Source: DATKZB01 sp035528235 (GTDB lineage Bacteria; Planctomycetota; Phycisphaerae; FEN-1346). Taken from it: DNA of 10,610 nt. The stretch lies in contig DATKZB010000287.1 of assembly GCA_035528235.1 (NCBI GenBank), positions 1 to 10,610 on the forward strand, read 5' to 3'. The notes beneath the pieces are model-generated. The model was not told the origin of the DNA, did not search any database, and saw only the letters and a program-made list of their open reading frames with translations. This document shows, piece by piece, positions 1 to 6,902 of this stretch; positions within the stretch are counted from its first letter, which is position 1; each line of letters begins with the position of its first letter. A program made the translations under genes and the position numbers.

Positions 1-1
1 C

Positions 2-790
2 ACGATGTACCGGCAGGCCCTCGAGGCCGCCAAGCGGCCGGAGGAGAAGAAGATGGTCCTCTCGGCCCTGGCCGACTCGCCCTCGGCCGCCACGCTCGCC
101 ATCGCCAAGTCGATGATGGCCACGGCCGACCTCAAGAACGAAGCGGCCATGGCTACGGCCAAGATCGCCCGGGCCGTCAGCGGTGCGTACCCGGCCGAGG
201 CCAGGGAGGCCGTCGACGCCGTCCTCGCCCAGGCCGCCGACCAGAACGTCAAGAACCAGGCCCAGGAGGTGCTGAACTTCCTGACGCGGTTCGAGGATTA
301 CATCATGGCGTGGCTCGCCTCGGGGCGCTACGAGGCGAAGGACAAGGACGGCCCGGGCCTCTTTGACGTGGTCTTTCCGCCCGAGGAAGGCGATGGCAGC
401 AAGGCCCGCTGGAAGCCCGCCCCGCCCGGCACCGCGGACCAGCCCTGGCACTTCGACCTGGCTGCCACCTTCGGCGGCGGAGAGAACTGCTGCGGGTACC
501 TCCGCACCTACATCCACTCCGACAAGGACCGCGACGCCCAACTCGAACTCGGCACCGACGACGGCGTCAAGGTCTGGCTCAACGGCAAGGTCGTCCACGC
601 CAACAACGCGACGCGCGGCTTTGGGCCCGCGCAGGACAAGGTCAAGATCTCGCTGAAACAGGGCTGGAACGTGCTGCTCATGAAGGTGACCCAGAGCGGC
701 GGCGGGTGGGAGGCCTGCGCCCGCATCCGCGCACCCGACGGCGGCAAGATCAAGGGCGTCCGCACCCGGGTCGAGCCCGACGGCAAGTAG
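2..790 (+). CDS. HEAT-repeat protein with C-terminal beta-sandwich domain (5' end outside window)
   Basis: The frame is open to the left edge, so this is the last 262 codons of a longer gene; the ATG at 5 is probably internal. Residues 1-90 are Ala/Lys/Glu-rich helical repeats of HEAT type. They align with the C-terminus of the HEAT gene ending at 4422: AKRPEEKKM matches AKRPDEQKM, with similar residues through to QEVL/REVL. From about residue 95 a different domain follows, with GTDDGVKVWLNGK, then a run ending QGWNVLLMKV and a late Gly-Gly-Trp. This pattern is seen in jelly-roll, PA14 or galactose-binding-like modules attached to planctomycete secreted proteins and may bind carbohydrate; that role is inferred. 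The stop is TAG. No signal peptide can be seen because the N-terminus is missing. The function of the whole protein is unknown. Confidence 0.8.
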   Translation, partial: TMYRQALEAAKRPEEKKMVLSALADSPSAATLAIAKSMMATADLKNEAAMATAKIARAVSGAYPAEAREAVDAVLAQAADQNVKNQAQEVLNFLTRFEDYIMAWLASGRYEAKDKDGPGLFDVVFPPEEGDGSKARWKPAPPGTADQPWHFDLAATFGGGENCCGYLRTYIHSDKDRDAQLELGTDDGVKVWLNGKVVHANNATRGFGPAQDKVKISLKQGWNVLLMKVTQSGGGWEACARIRAPDGGKIKGVRTRVEPDGK

Positions 791-824
791 CCGACGCGAC
801 GTGTCGCACGTGCGTTGTATTGTG

Positions 825-849
825 CACGGCTCGCCCAGGGCGAGCCGTG
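825..849. repeat. 25-bp perfect palindrome downstream of the first HEAT gene
   Basis: CACGGCTCGCCC at 825-836 is followed by a single A and then its exact reverse complement at 838-849. It lies 35 nt after the TAG of the preceding gene. It could fold as a stable RNA hairpin and help end transcription, but no T-run follows on either strand, so a Rho-independent terminator is not supported. The form resembles REP-like intergenic palindromes. Only one copy was noticed in the window. Confidence 0.6.
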
Positions 850-864
850 GCACGTGAAAGCGAT

Positions 865-966
865 GTTAGCCGCCCGGCTTGCCGGGCGCGACGCACGCGA
901 ACGTTAGCCGCCCGGCTTGCCGGGCGCGACGCACACGAACGTTAGCCGCCCGGCTTGCCGGGCGCG
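865..966 (+). repeat. Three direct copies of a 26-nt hairpin repeat (38-nt period)
   Basis: Copies lie at 865-890, 903-928 and 941-966 and are identical. Each begins GTTAGC, then has an 8-bp perfect stem CGCCCGGC/GCCGGGCG around TT, then CG. The two 12-nt linkers (891-902 and 929-940) differ at one position. The array ends 31 nt before the start codon of the oxidoreductase, so it probably lies in that gene's leader or promoter region. A fourth, variant copy sits on the other strand in front of argG (8735-8760). It is best read as a dispersed REP-like palindromic element that has locally amplified. Confidence 0.8.
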
Positions 967-997
967 AGGCATGCCATAACATGAGGGAGAGCCTGCT

Positions 998-2281
998 ATG
1001 AGTCAAACGATTCGCCTGTCGCGGCGCGGGTTCCTGAAAGGCGCCGCCGCCGCGGCCCTCGTCGGTCCGTACGTCGTCACGTCGGGCGCGCTGGGCGCGC
1101 CGGGCAAACCGGCCGCCAGCAACCGCCTGACAGTGGCCCACATCGGCATCGGCAACCAGGGCAGCGGCCACTTCGGCGGCATGCTCGGCAACCGCAGCGC
1201 CCAGATTCTGGCCGTCTGCGACGTCCGAAAGACCGTCCGCGACCAGCGCCAGAAAGAGGTCGACGCCCGCTACGGCCAGGAACGCGAGAGCGGCGAGTAC
1301 CAGGGCTGCGCCGCCTACAACGATTACCACGAGGTCATGGCCCGCGCCGACATCGACGCCGTCATCATCGCCGTGCCCGACCACTGGCACGCCATCGTCT
1401 CGTGCGCGGCCGCGCGGGCCGGCAAGGACATCTACCAGGAAAAGCCCCTCACGCTCGACATCCACGAGGCCTGGACGCTGGTCGACTACGTGCGGCGGTA
1501 CGGCGTGGTCTTCCAGACGGGCAGTCAGCAGCGGTCCGACACGAAGTTCCGCCACGCCTGTGAACTCGTCCGCAACGGGTACATCGGCAAACTCCAGACG
1601 GTCCACGTGGGTGTGGGCGGCCCGTCCGAGGAGAAGTACCTGCCCGAGGAACCCATCCCGCCCGGCCTCGACTGGGAGGTGTGGCAGGGCCCGGCCCCCT
1701 GGAAGCCGCACAACTCCGAGCGTTGCAGCGGCAACTACGGCGGCGGGTGGCGGATGATCCGCGACTACTCCGGCGGCATGATGACCGACTGGGGCGCCCA
1801 CCACTTCGACATCGCCCAGTGGGGCATGGGCATGGACGGCAACGGCCCCGTCGAGGTCCTCGCACCCGACAAGGACAATAAGCAGATCCGGTACCGCTAC
1901 GCCAGCGGCGTCGTCATGTATCACGGCGGCGCCAACGGCGTCCTCTTCACGGGCACCGACGGCAAGGTCGAGGTCAACCGCGGGCACCTCAAGACCTGGC
2001 CCGACGACCTGGCCCGGGCGACCATCGGCCCGAACGAAACCCACCTCTACGCCAGCAACGACCACCGGGGCGACTGGCTCCACTGCATCAAGACCCGCAG
2101 CCGCCCCATCTGCGACATCGAGGTCGGCGCCTCGAGCATCACCGTGTGCCACCTCGGCAACCTCTGTTACTGGCTGGGCCGCAACATCAAGTGGGACCCC
2201 GTCAAGAAAGAGATCATCGGCGACGCCGAGGCCAGCCGCTGGCTCGACCGACCGAAACGTGCCCCGTACCGGATCGCCTGA
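998..2281 (+). CDS. Gfo/Idh/MocA family oxidoreductase with Tat signal
   Basis: A 427-residue NAD(P)-dependent sugar or cyclitol dehydrogenase-like protein, probably exported folded. The N-terminus has a twin-arginine motif SRRGFLKG (R9-R10), then an Ala-rich hydrophobic stretch to about residue 34. The Rossmann loop is GIGNQG (50-55), acidic CDV follows at 74-76, and VPDHWHA is at 126-132. The family EKP motif is at 148-150, with the lysine usually placed in the active site. GGMMTDWGAHHFD (259-271) carries the conserved D264 and H268 of the catalytic/C-terminal domain. Start: ATG 998 has GAGGGAG at 983-989, 8 nt upstream. Planctomycetes carry many such exported paralogues, and some family members oxidise or epimerise sugars via 3-keto intermediates. 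The substrate here cannot be read from sequence. The HEAT-repeat gene starts 23 nt after its TGA, suggesting an operon. Confidence 0.93.
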   Translation: MSQTIRLSRRGFLKGAAAAALVGPYVVTSGALGAPGKPAASNRLTVAHIGIGNQGSGHFGGMLGNRSAQILAVCDVRKTVRDQRQKEVDARYGQERESGEYQGCAAYNDYHEVMARADIDAVIIAVPDHWHAIVSCAAARAGKDIYQEKPLTLDIHEAWTLVDYVRRYGVVFQTGSQQRSDTKFRHACELVRNGYIGKLQTVHVGVGGPSEEKYLPEEPIPPGLDWEVWQGPAPWKPHNSERCSGNYGGGWRMIRDYSGGMMTDWGAHHFDIAQWGMGMDGNGPVEVLAPDKDNKQIRYRYASGVVMYHGGANGVLFTGTDGKVEVNRGHLKTWPDDLARATIGPNETHLYASNDHRGDWLHCIKTRSRPICDIEVGASSITVCHLGNLCYWLGRNIKWDPVKKEIIGDAEASRWLDRPKRAPYRIA

Positions 2282-2304
2282 TAGCCCCTGATAAGGAGAC
2301 TACG

Positions 2305-3003
2305 ATGAAGTCGCTTGCCCTATTCTGCATGGCCGCCTTTCTGGTGATTCTCGGCGCCGGCCGGTTGCCGGCCGCCGACGCCCCGGCCGCCGCATCGCCC
2401 GCCGACCTCAAGGCCCAGTTCGCCAAGGAACTCGACACCCTGCTGCCCGACATGTCGAGCGACGATCTGGGCAAGCGCAGGAACGCCCAGAACAAGTTCA
2501 GCGAGATGTGCCTGGCCGCCGGCCGGCCCGGCGCCGACGCGGAACGCACCGCCATCTGCACCGTCATCCTGCCGAAACTCGGCGCCGAGACCGGCGAAGA
2601 GGGACGCGTGTGGCTGCTGCGGCAACTCCAGTACGTCGGTCGGGCCGAGGCCGTCCCGGCCGTTGCCGCGCTCCTGGCCGACAAGACGCCCCGCATCCGC
2701 GAGTGTGCACGCCGCACCCTCCAGGCCATTCCCGGCGACGAGGCCGTCCAGGCCCTTCGCGGCAGCCTGGCGAAGGCCGACACGGACGAGTGGCGCGTCG
2801 CCATGATTAACGCCCTGGCCCAGCGCGGCGACGCGGGGTCGGTGGCCGCCATCGCCAAGTTCCTGACCGGCGCCAACGAGGCGTGCGCCCTGGCGGCCGC
2901 GGCGGGGTTGGGCAAGATCGGCGGCCCCAAGGCCGCTGCAGCGCTGGCCGCCGCCGAGGCCAAGGCCAGCGACAAGGTCCGGTTCGTCGTCCACGACGCC
3001 TAG
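2305..3003 (+). CDS. HEAT-repeat secreted protein, N-terminal part (gene interrupted by in-frame TAG)
   Basis: ATG 2305 is chosen because AAGGAGA (2293-2299) lies 5 nt upstream and the product begins with a Sec-type signal peptide. That peptide has Lys2, a hydrophobic core to about residue 21, and a likely cut near LPAADA (21-26). The frame is open further upstream, but that part overlaps the oxidoreductase. After the signal come helical HEAT-type repeats, for example LRQLQYVGRAEAVPAVAALL and the following VAMINALAQRGDAGSVAAI. The frame ends after 232 residues at TAG 3001-3003. The same frame then continues coding with the same composition and repeat pattern to 4422. The natural product was therefore probably about 705 residues, and this is its first third. 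It may be a pseudogene fragment, a sequencing error, or a truncated secreted protein. HEAT repeats usually act as protein-binding scaffolds; the partner is unknown. Confidence 0.8.
   Translation: MKSLALFCMAAFLVILGAGRLPAADAPAAASPADLKAQFAKELDTLLPDMSSDDLGKRRNAQNKFSEMCLAAGRPGADAERTAICTVILPKLGAETGEEGRVWLLRQLQYVGRAEAVPAVAALLADKTPRIRECARRTLQAIPGDEAVQALRGSLAKADTDEWRVAMINALAQRGDAGSVAAIAKFLTGANEACALAAAAGLGKIGGPKAAAALAAAEAKASDKVRFVVHDA
3001..3003 (+). other. In-frame amber codon splitting the HEAT-repeat gene
   Basis: TAG occupies codon 233 of the frame that starts at 2305. Translation of the same frame on both sides reads ...FVVHDA, stop, LLCADQYAAAG..., with no frame change and no gap in the repeat pattern. 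A single base change from TAC (Tyr) or CAG (Gln) would explain it. TAG is used as an ordinary terminal stop by two neighbouring genes (788-790 and the sugar kinase), so programmed recoding of all TAG codons is unlikely. Confidence 0.85.
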
Positions 3004-3096
3004 CTCCTGTGCGCCGACCAGTACGCCGCCGCCGGCAAGAAGGCCGAGGCGGCCGGCATCTACAACGCCCTCTTCGCCAAGGACAAGCCCGACCGG

Positions 3097-4422
3097 GTGC
3101 GCCTGGCAGCGCTGCGCGGCCTGTGCGTGGTCCAGGGCGAGAAGGCCGTGCCGGCCCTGGCCACGGTGCTCAAGGGCAAGGACGAGAAGACGCGGCTGGT
3201 GGCCCTGGCGTTCGTCCAGGACGTCTCCGGCGCGAAGGCCACGAAGGCGATTGCGGCCCTCGTGCCGAACCTCGAGCCGCCGATGCAGGCGGCCCTGCTG
3301 GGCGCACTAGGCACCCGCGGCGACGCCGCCGCCAGGCCGGCCGTCCTGAAGGCCGCCGAGAGCACCGACGAGGCCGTCCGCGTGGCGGCCCTCAAGGCCC
3401 TGGCCGGCGTGGGCGGGGCCGACGACGCCCTGCTGCTGGCCAAGACAGCCGCCGAGACACAGGGCGCCGTCCGCGATGCCGCACGGACCAGCCTGGCCAT
3501 CCTGCCGGGCGAGAAGGTCGACCAGGCGATGCTGGCGGCGCTGCCGAAGGCGGCGGTACCCGTCCGCCTCGAACTCATCGGCTCTCTGGCCGCGCGGCGG
3601 ACGCCCGCCGCCATCCCCGTGTTCAGTAAACTGGCCGAGGACCAGGAAGACTCGCTGCGCGGCGAGGCCATCAAGGGCCTGGAGGTCATCGGTAACGATT
3701 CGTGCATCGACCTCTTGGTCCGCCTCGTCAAGCAACCCAAGAAAGACAACGAACGCGACGCGGCCGAACGTGCCCTGTCGGCGGTCTGCAGTCGCACGAC
3801 CGACAAGGACGCCGCTGCCGCCGCCGTCATCAAGGCGATCGGCGGGACCAGCGGGGCCGTCAAGTCGGCCCTGCTGCGGCCGCTGGGTCGCATCGGCGGC
3901 GAGAAGGCCGTCGTGCCCGTCCGCGCCGCCCTCAAGGACACCGACGCCGGCGTCAAGGACGCGGCCGTCCGGGTCATCAGCGAATGGCCCGACGACGCGG
4001 CCCTGGACGACATGATCGGCATCGCCAAGGACGACCCCAAGACGACCAACCAGGTGCTGGCGCTGCGGGGGTACGTCCAGCACAGCCGCCAGCGCGACCG
4101 TAGCGAGGCCGAGCGGCTGAAGATGTGCCAGGCGGCCATGCCACTGGCCAAGCGGCCCGACGAACAGAAGATGATCCTGGGCGTGCTGCGCGACCTGAGG
4201 TCCATCGAGGCCCTTCGCCTGACCGCCCCGCTCATCGGCGAGGACAACCTCAAGCGCGAGGCCGCCGACGCCGCCGTCCGCATCGCCCGGAACATGGGCG
4301 ACAAGGTGCCCGAGGAGGCCAAGGACGCCATGGAACAGGCCATCCAGGCGACCAAGGACGAGCGGATCCAGCGCGAGGCCCGGGAAGTCCTCCAGCGGAT
4401 CGAACGCCAGAAGAAGAAGTGA
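3097..4422 (+). CDS. HEAT-repeat protein, C-terminal part (continuation after in-frame TAG)
   Basis: This continues the frame of the gene starting at 2305. GTG 3097 is only the first available start after the TAG; coding-like sequence already begins at 3004, and no Shine-Dalgarno sequence is obvious before 3097. The 441 residues are a long array of two-helix HEAT-type repeats rich in Ala, Lys, Asp and Leu. Examples are VRLAALRGL, VRVAALKALAGVGGADDALLL and LLRPLGRIGGEKAVVPVRAAL. There is no signal peptide, so if translated separately it would stay in the cytoplasm. The last 100 residues align with the first HEAT gene of the window (AKRPDEQKM against AKRPEEKKM) but end at RQKKK without the beta-sandwich domain. 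The two genes are therefore paralogues differing in C-terminal modules. Probably a protein-interaction scaffold; no enzymatic motif is visible. Confidence 0.8.
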   Translation: MRLAALRGLCVVQGEKAVPALATVLKGKDEKTRLVALAFVQDVSGAKATKAIAALVPNLEPPMQAALLGALGTRGDAAARPAVLKAAESTDEAVRVAALKALAGVGGADDALLLAKTAAETQGAVRDAARTSLAILPGEKVDQAMLAALPKAAVPVRLELIGSLAARRTPAAIPVFSKLAEDQEDSLRGEAIKGLEVIGNDSCIDLLVRLVKQPKKDNERDAAERALSAVCSRTTDKDAAAAAVIKAIGGTSGAVKSALLRPLGRIGGEKAVVPVRAALKDTDAGVKDAAVRVISEWPDDAALDDMIGIAKDDPKTTNQVLALRGYVQHSRQRDRSEAERLKMCQAAMPLAKRPDEQKMILGVLRDLRSIEALRLTAPLIGEDNLKREAADAAVRIARNMGDKVPEEAKDAMEQAIQATKDERIQREAREVLQRIERQKKK

Positions 4423-4462
4423 GCGGTCTGCGGTGATGCTTTGTCAATTGCCTGACCTCGTG

Positions 4463-4488
4463 CGCGGCGGCCTTCCCATGCCGCCGCG
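4463..4488 (+). terminator. GC-rich hairpin after the HEAT gene, possible terminator
   Basis: CGCGGCGGC (4463-4471) pairs perfectly with GCCGCCGCG (4480-4488) across an 8-nt loop, 40 nt after the TGA at 4422. The following bases (TCACGTTGCC) are not a T-run, so this is a weak case for a Rho-independent terminator. It could instead be a 3'-end stabilising hairpin. Confidence 0.35.
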
Positions 4489-4548
4489 TCACGTTGCCCC
4501 GCGCGAAGGTGCGCTCTCCCGAGACTGAAACATGGTCACCCTTCTGGA

Positions 4549-4645
4549 TGACCATGCCACCCGGCCCGGTGGGTGCAGAGCACCCACCCTAGTGCTTCGG
4601 GCTGACCATGCCACCCGGCCCGGTGGGTGCGGAGCACCCACCCTA
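4549..4645. repeat. Tandem pair of 54-bp-period hairpin repeats in the convergent gap
   Basis: Two copies begin TGACCATGCCACCC at 4549 and 4603. Each contains a 9-bp perfect stem GGTGGGTGC/GCACCCACC (4568-4576 with 4580-4588, and 4622-4630 with 4634-4642) around a 3-nt loop that differs by one base (AGA or GGA). The stems are followed by CCTA. In the second copy that CTA is the stop codon (TAG on the minus strand) of the sugar kinase, so repeat and gene end touch. CATGGTCA at 4531-4538 is an inverted copy of the repeat edge TGACCATG. The elements look like dispersed REP-type palindromes and could help end transcription of both converging genes. Confidence 0.8.
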
Positions 4646-5617
4646 CTGCGTCGCGGCGATGAGGGCGTCGGCCTCGGCGCGGGTGGGGAGGGCTGGAATG
4701 GCGCCCGCCTTCGTGCAGGCCAGGGCGCCGACGGCGTTGGCCCGGCGGCAGAGGCGCTGGAGCAACCCGGGGTCCAGGTCGTCGAGCGTGCCGCCCGAGT
4801 CCCGATGGTCCAGAAGGTCCACCAGGATGCTCGCCACGAACCCGTCGCCGGCGCCCGTGCACTCGACCACCGGCACGCGGAACCCGGCCACGGCGCCCGC
4901 GCCCGAGGCGTGGTGGAAGTAACACCCCTGCTCGCCGCGGCTGACGACGACCAATCGCGGCCCGGCGGCGAGGATCCGCCGGGCGCCCTCGCCCAGGTCG
5001 TCGGTGCCGGTCACGAGCCGCCATTCCTCCTGGCTGACCTTGACGACGTCGGCCATCGAGAGGGCCGTCCTAATCTCCAGGTGTCCGCGCTCGGGCGAAT
5101 CCCACAGCGCGGGCCGCCAGTTGGGGTCGAACGAGACGAGCCGCCCCGCCCGCCGCGCCGCCTCGGCCGCCCGAATCGTGGCCGCCTTCGGGCCGGGGTC
5201 AATCAGGCTGATGGACCCAAAGTGGAAACACGCCGCCGCAGCCACGTACGACTCGTCGATGTCGTCGGGCCCCAGCAGCATGTCGGCCCCCGGGTTGCGG
5301 TAGAAGAAGATCTCCTTGCGGCCGTCGTCGTGGACGCCGACGAAGGCCAGCGTGGTCCGGGCCCGGTCGGTCCGGGCAAGGTGGCTGGTGTCGACGCCGG
5401 CCTGGCGGAGGGTCTCCTGGAGGAAGTCGCCGAAGGGTTCGGAGCCGATTTTGCCGATGAAACCGGCGGTCCGGCCCAGCCGGGCCACGCCGCACGCCAC
5501 GTTGGCCGGCGCCCCGCCGGGGGCGCGCCGGAAGGCCGGCACCTCGGACAGGGGCCGATTGGGCTCCTCGGCCAGGAAGTCGATCAGGAGTTCGCCCAGA
5601 CATACCACGTCGGGCAT
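4643..5617 (-). CDS. PfkB-family carbohydrate kinase (fructokinase-like)
   Basis: A 324-residue ATP-dependent sugar kinase of the ribokinase/PfkB fold, cytoplasmic. The N-terminus has the family strand VVCLGELLIDF. Substrate-binding signature GGAPANVACGVARLG (34-48) follows, then GFIGKIGSEPFGDFL, and the DPNWRP motif (164-169) typical of fructokinase-type members. The ATP-site signature is TGAGDGF (254-260) with the catalytic base D258. The residue before that Thr is Cys253. Start: ATG at 5617 on this strand has GGGGAGG (5626-5632) 8 nt upstream and begins exactly at the conserved first strand. The open frame continues upstream to 5905 but that part has no family similarity and overlaps the prepilin gene. 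Length fits the family. Fructose is the most likely substrate by motif resemblance, but 2-keto-3-deoxygluconate or ribose cannot be excluded. It appears to be a single-gene unit, divergent from the prepilin gene. Confidence 0.92.
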   Translation of the reverse strand: MPDVVCLGELLIDFLAEEPNRPLSEVPAFRRAPGGAPANVACGVARLGRTAGFIGKIGSEPFGDFLQETLRQAGVDTSHLARTDRARTTLAFVGVHDDGRKEIFFYRNPGADMLLGPDDIDESYVAAAACFHFGSISLIDPGPKAATIRAAEAARRAGRLVSFDPNWRPALWDSPERGHLEIRTALSMADVVKVSQEEWRLVTGTDDLGEGARRILAAGPRLVVVSRGEQGCYFHHASGAGAVAGFRVPVVECTGAGDGFVASILVDLLDHRDSGGTLDDLDPGLLQRLCRRANAVGALACTKAGAIPALPTRAEADALIAATQ

Positions 5618-5806
5618 CGCGTGTTCCTCCCCGCAACGACAACCGGCCGGGACACGGGGCAAGGGGCCGTCCCCCCTGCCACCGGGCGCGCCGATTGTAG
5701 GCGTGCCCCGCGAGGCAGGCAACCGAGAAAAGCCGGCCCGTCCCTCGCTACGGCCCGCGCGCCGGGTTGCCAGGCCCCTCGATCCATCGGCCGGGCCAAG
5801 ATGTGC

Positions 5807-5835
5807 TTGTAATCCTTTCGCCGGTGCCATAAGAT
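5807..5835 (+). promoter_or_regulatory. Candidate sigma70-type promoter for the prepilin gene
   Basis: TTGTAA (5807-5812) and TAAGAT (5830-5835) are separated by 17 bp, in the only A/T-richer patch of the 290-bp divergent gap between the kinase and the prepilin gene. Each hexamer matches consensus at four of six positions. The expected start of transcription, near 5842, would give a leader of about 65 nt. Nothing else is clear in the gap apart from the kinase ribosome site; no matching minus-strand promoter was recognised. Confidence 0.4.
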
Positions 5836-5907
5836 TAAGGTGCAGAGGGGCGATGCTGAGTGCTCGCCCGGCGTCGCGTGGGTCCGATGGGTTGGAGCCG
5901 AGCAATC

Positions 5908-6822
5908 ATGAGCCAACTGAGACGGCTGCCGCGGGGACGACGCCAAGCCTTCACACTGGTGGAACTGCTGGTCGTCGTTACGATCATCGGCATTCTGATA
6001 GGGGTCCTGCTGCCGGCGCTCGGGACGGTCATGCAGTACGCCGAGAACATCGAGTGCCAGAGCAACCTGAAACAGATCGCCACGGCCGTCCTGAGTTACG
6101 CCACGGACTACCAGGGGGCCATCCTGCCGACGAAGGTCGAGCCGGCAGACCTGTACTGGTGCAACCTGCTGGCGATGCGCGACCTGCCGTCGCAGAACTC
6201 GGTCAACCTGCCGACCGAGGAACGGTCCAGGCAGAAGACCGTCTTCCTGTGTCCGACGTCGACGGAACTCTACGTCCGCGAAAACGACGCGTCCGACGAG
6301 ACCGGGGCCTTCAACCGGCCCGACCACAACATCGCCCAGGGGTGGTATCGCGTCGGCAATGACACCCTCATGACCGACTGCTCGTACTACTGGAACGGCT
6401 ACGTGGGAACGGACACGACCCAGCGGGAACGGTTCCCCTCGCTGCGCGTCGACAACACGGCCCCCAACCCCTTGGCCAGTTACCACAACATTGCCGAGAT
6501 CGCGCAGTGCAGCAACATGGCCATGGTGGCCGACGGCATCTTCTGGCTCGATTACAGCGGCAACGAGAGGCCGCAGCGCATTGCCGCGCGACACCCCGGC
6601 GCGTACGGCGCGCGGCTCCTGACCAACGTCGCCTTCTGGGATGGCCACGTCGAGTCTCTGGATCGGTACGCGGAAGGCAACTACCCGAACCGCGACTGGA
6701 CCAAAGAGAGGCCCGCCGATCAGATTGACGACCCGGTCGAGAACTGGGAGTGGATACCCATCATGACCCGATCGAATCCGCTCGAGGGGGGCCCGCCCTT
6801 CTTCATGCTGCCGAAGCGATAA
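5908..6822 (+). CDS. Prepilin-type N-terminal cleavage/methylation domain protein (pseudopilin-like)
   Basis: A 304-residue type II secretion or type IV pilus-like pseudopilin of the kind abundant in planctomycetes. A 14-residue basic leader (MSQLRRLPRGRRQA) precedes FTLVELLVVV. A prepilin peptidase would cut between A14 and F15, leaving the conserved Glu at +5 (E19) and a hydrophobic helix to about residue 38. CQSNLKQI follows at 50-57, also typical. The tail has H229 ... NVAFWDGHVE with D245-G246, resembling the prepilin-associated H-X9-DG motif but with 15 residues between His and Asp. The -1 residue is Ala rather than the usual Gly. Start: ATG 5908 gives a normal leader and has TTGGAG at 5892-5897; GTG 5860 and ATG 5887 are possible alternatives. 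The gene stands alone with its own terminator. It is probably membrane-anchored with the globular part outside; the specific role is unknown. Confidence 0.88.
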   Translation: MSQLRRLPRGRRQAFTLVELLVVVTIIGILIGVLLPALGTVMQYAENIECQSNLKQIATAVLSYATDYQGAILPTKVEPADLYWCNLLAMRDLPSQNSVNLPTEERSRQKTVFLCPTSTELYVRENDASDETGAFNRPDHNIAQGWYRVGNDTLMTDCSYYWNGYVGTDTTQRERFPSLRVDNTAPNPLASYHNIAEIAQCSNMAMVADGIFWLDYSGNERPQRIAARHPGAYGARLLTNVAFWDGHVESLDRYAEGNYPNRDWTKERPADQIDDPVENWEWIPIMTRSNPLEGGPPFFMLPKR

Positions 6823-6847
6823 CCGGCCCTATCGGCACGAACCTAAG

Positions 6848-6886
6848 CGCGCCGCGGCCCTTCGGGGCGGCGGCGCGTTCATCTTT
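6848..6886 (+). terminator. Intrinsic terminator after the prepilin gene
   Basis: A 13-bp stem (6848-6860 with 6865-6877, one G-G mismatch) closes on a TTCG loop and is followed by TTCATCTTT. It lies 25 nt after the TAA of the prepilin gene, in the short convergent gap before aroK, and is oriented for the plus strand. Confidence 0.75.
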
Positions 6887-6902
6887 CAGGCAGCCGGGCC
6901 CA

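Noticed and set aside
865..966. Regularly spaced repeats as a CRISPR array
   Set aside because: There are only three units, the 12-nt linkers are nearly identical rather than unique spacers, each repeat is a tight GC palindrome, and no cas gene is nearby.
866..2152. Long minus-strand open frame opposite the oxidoreductase
   Set aside because: It is a low-complexity Val/Ala/Asp/Gly translation with no domain, a product of GC-rich third positions on the opposite strand of a well-supported gene.
3001..3003. Pyrrolysine or genome-wide TAG recoding
   Set aside because: TAG ends the first HEAT gene and the sugar kinase in the same window, where it closes well-defined proteins.
4532..5812. Long plus-strand open frame opposite the sugar kinase
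   Set aside because: It begins inside the hairpin repeats, has an Arg/Gly/Pro-rich composition and shows no family motif; the minus strand carries clear PfkB signatures.
5618..5905. N-terminal extension of the sugar kinase to an upstream start
   Set aside because: The added 96 residues lack similarity to PfkB proteins, overlap the prepilin gene, and a good ribosome site sits before 5617.
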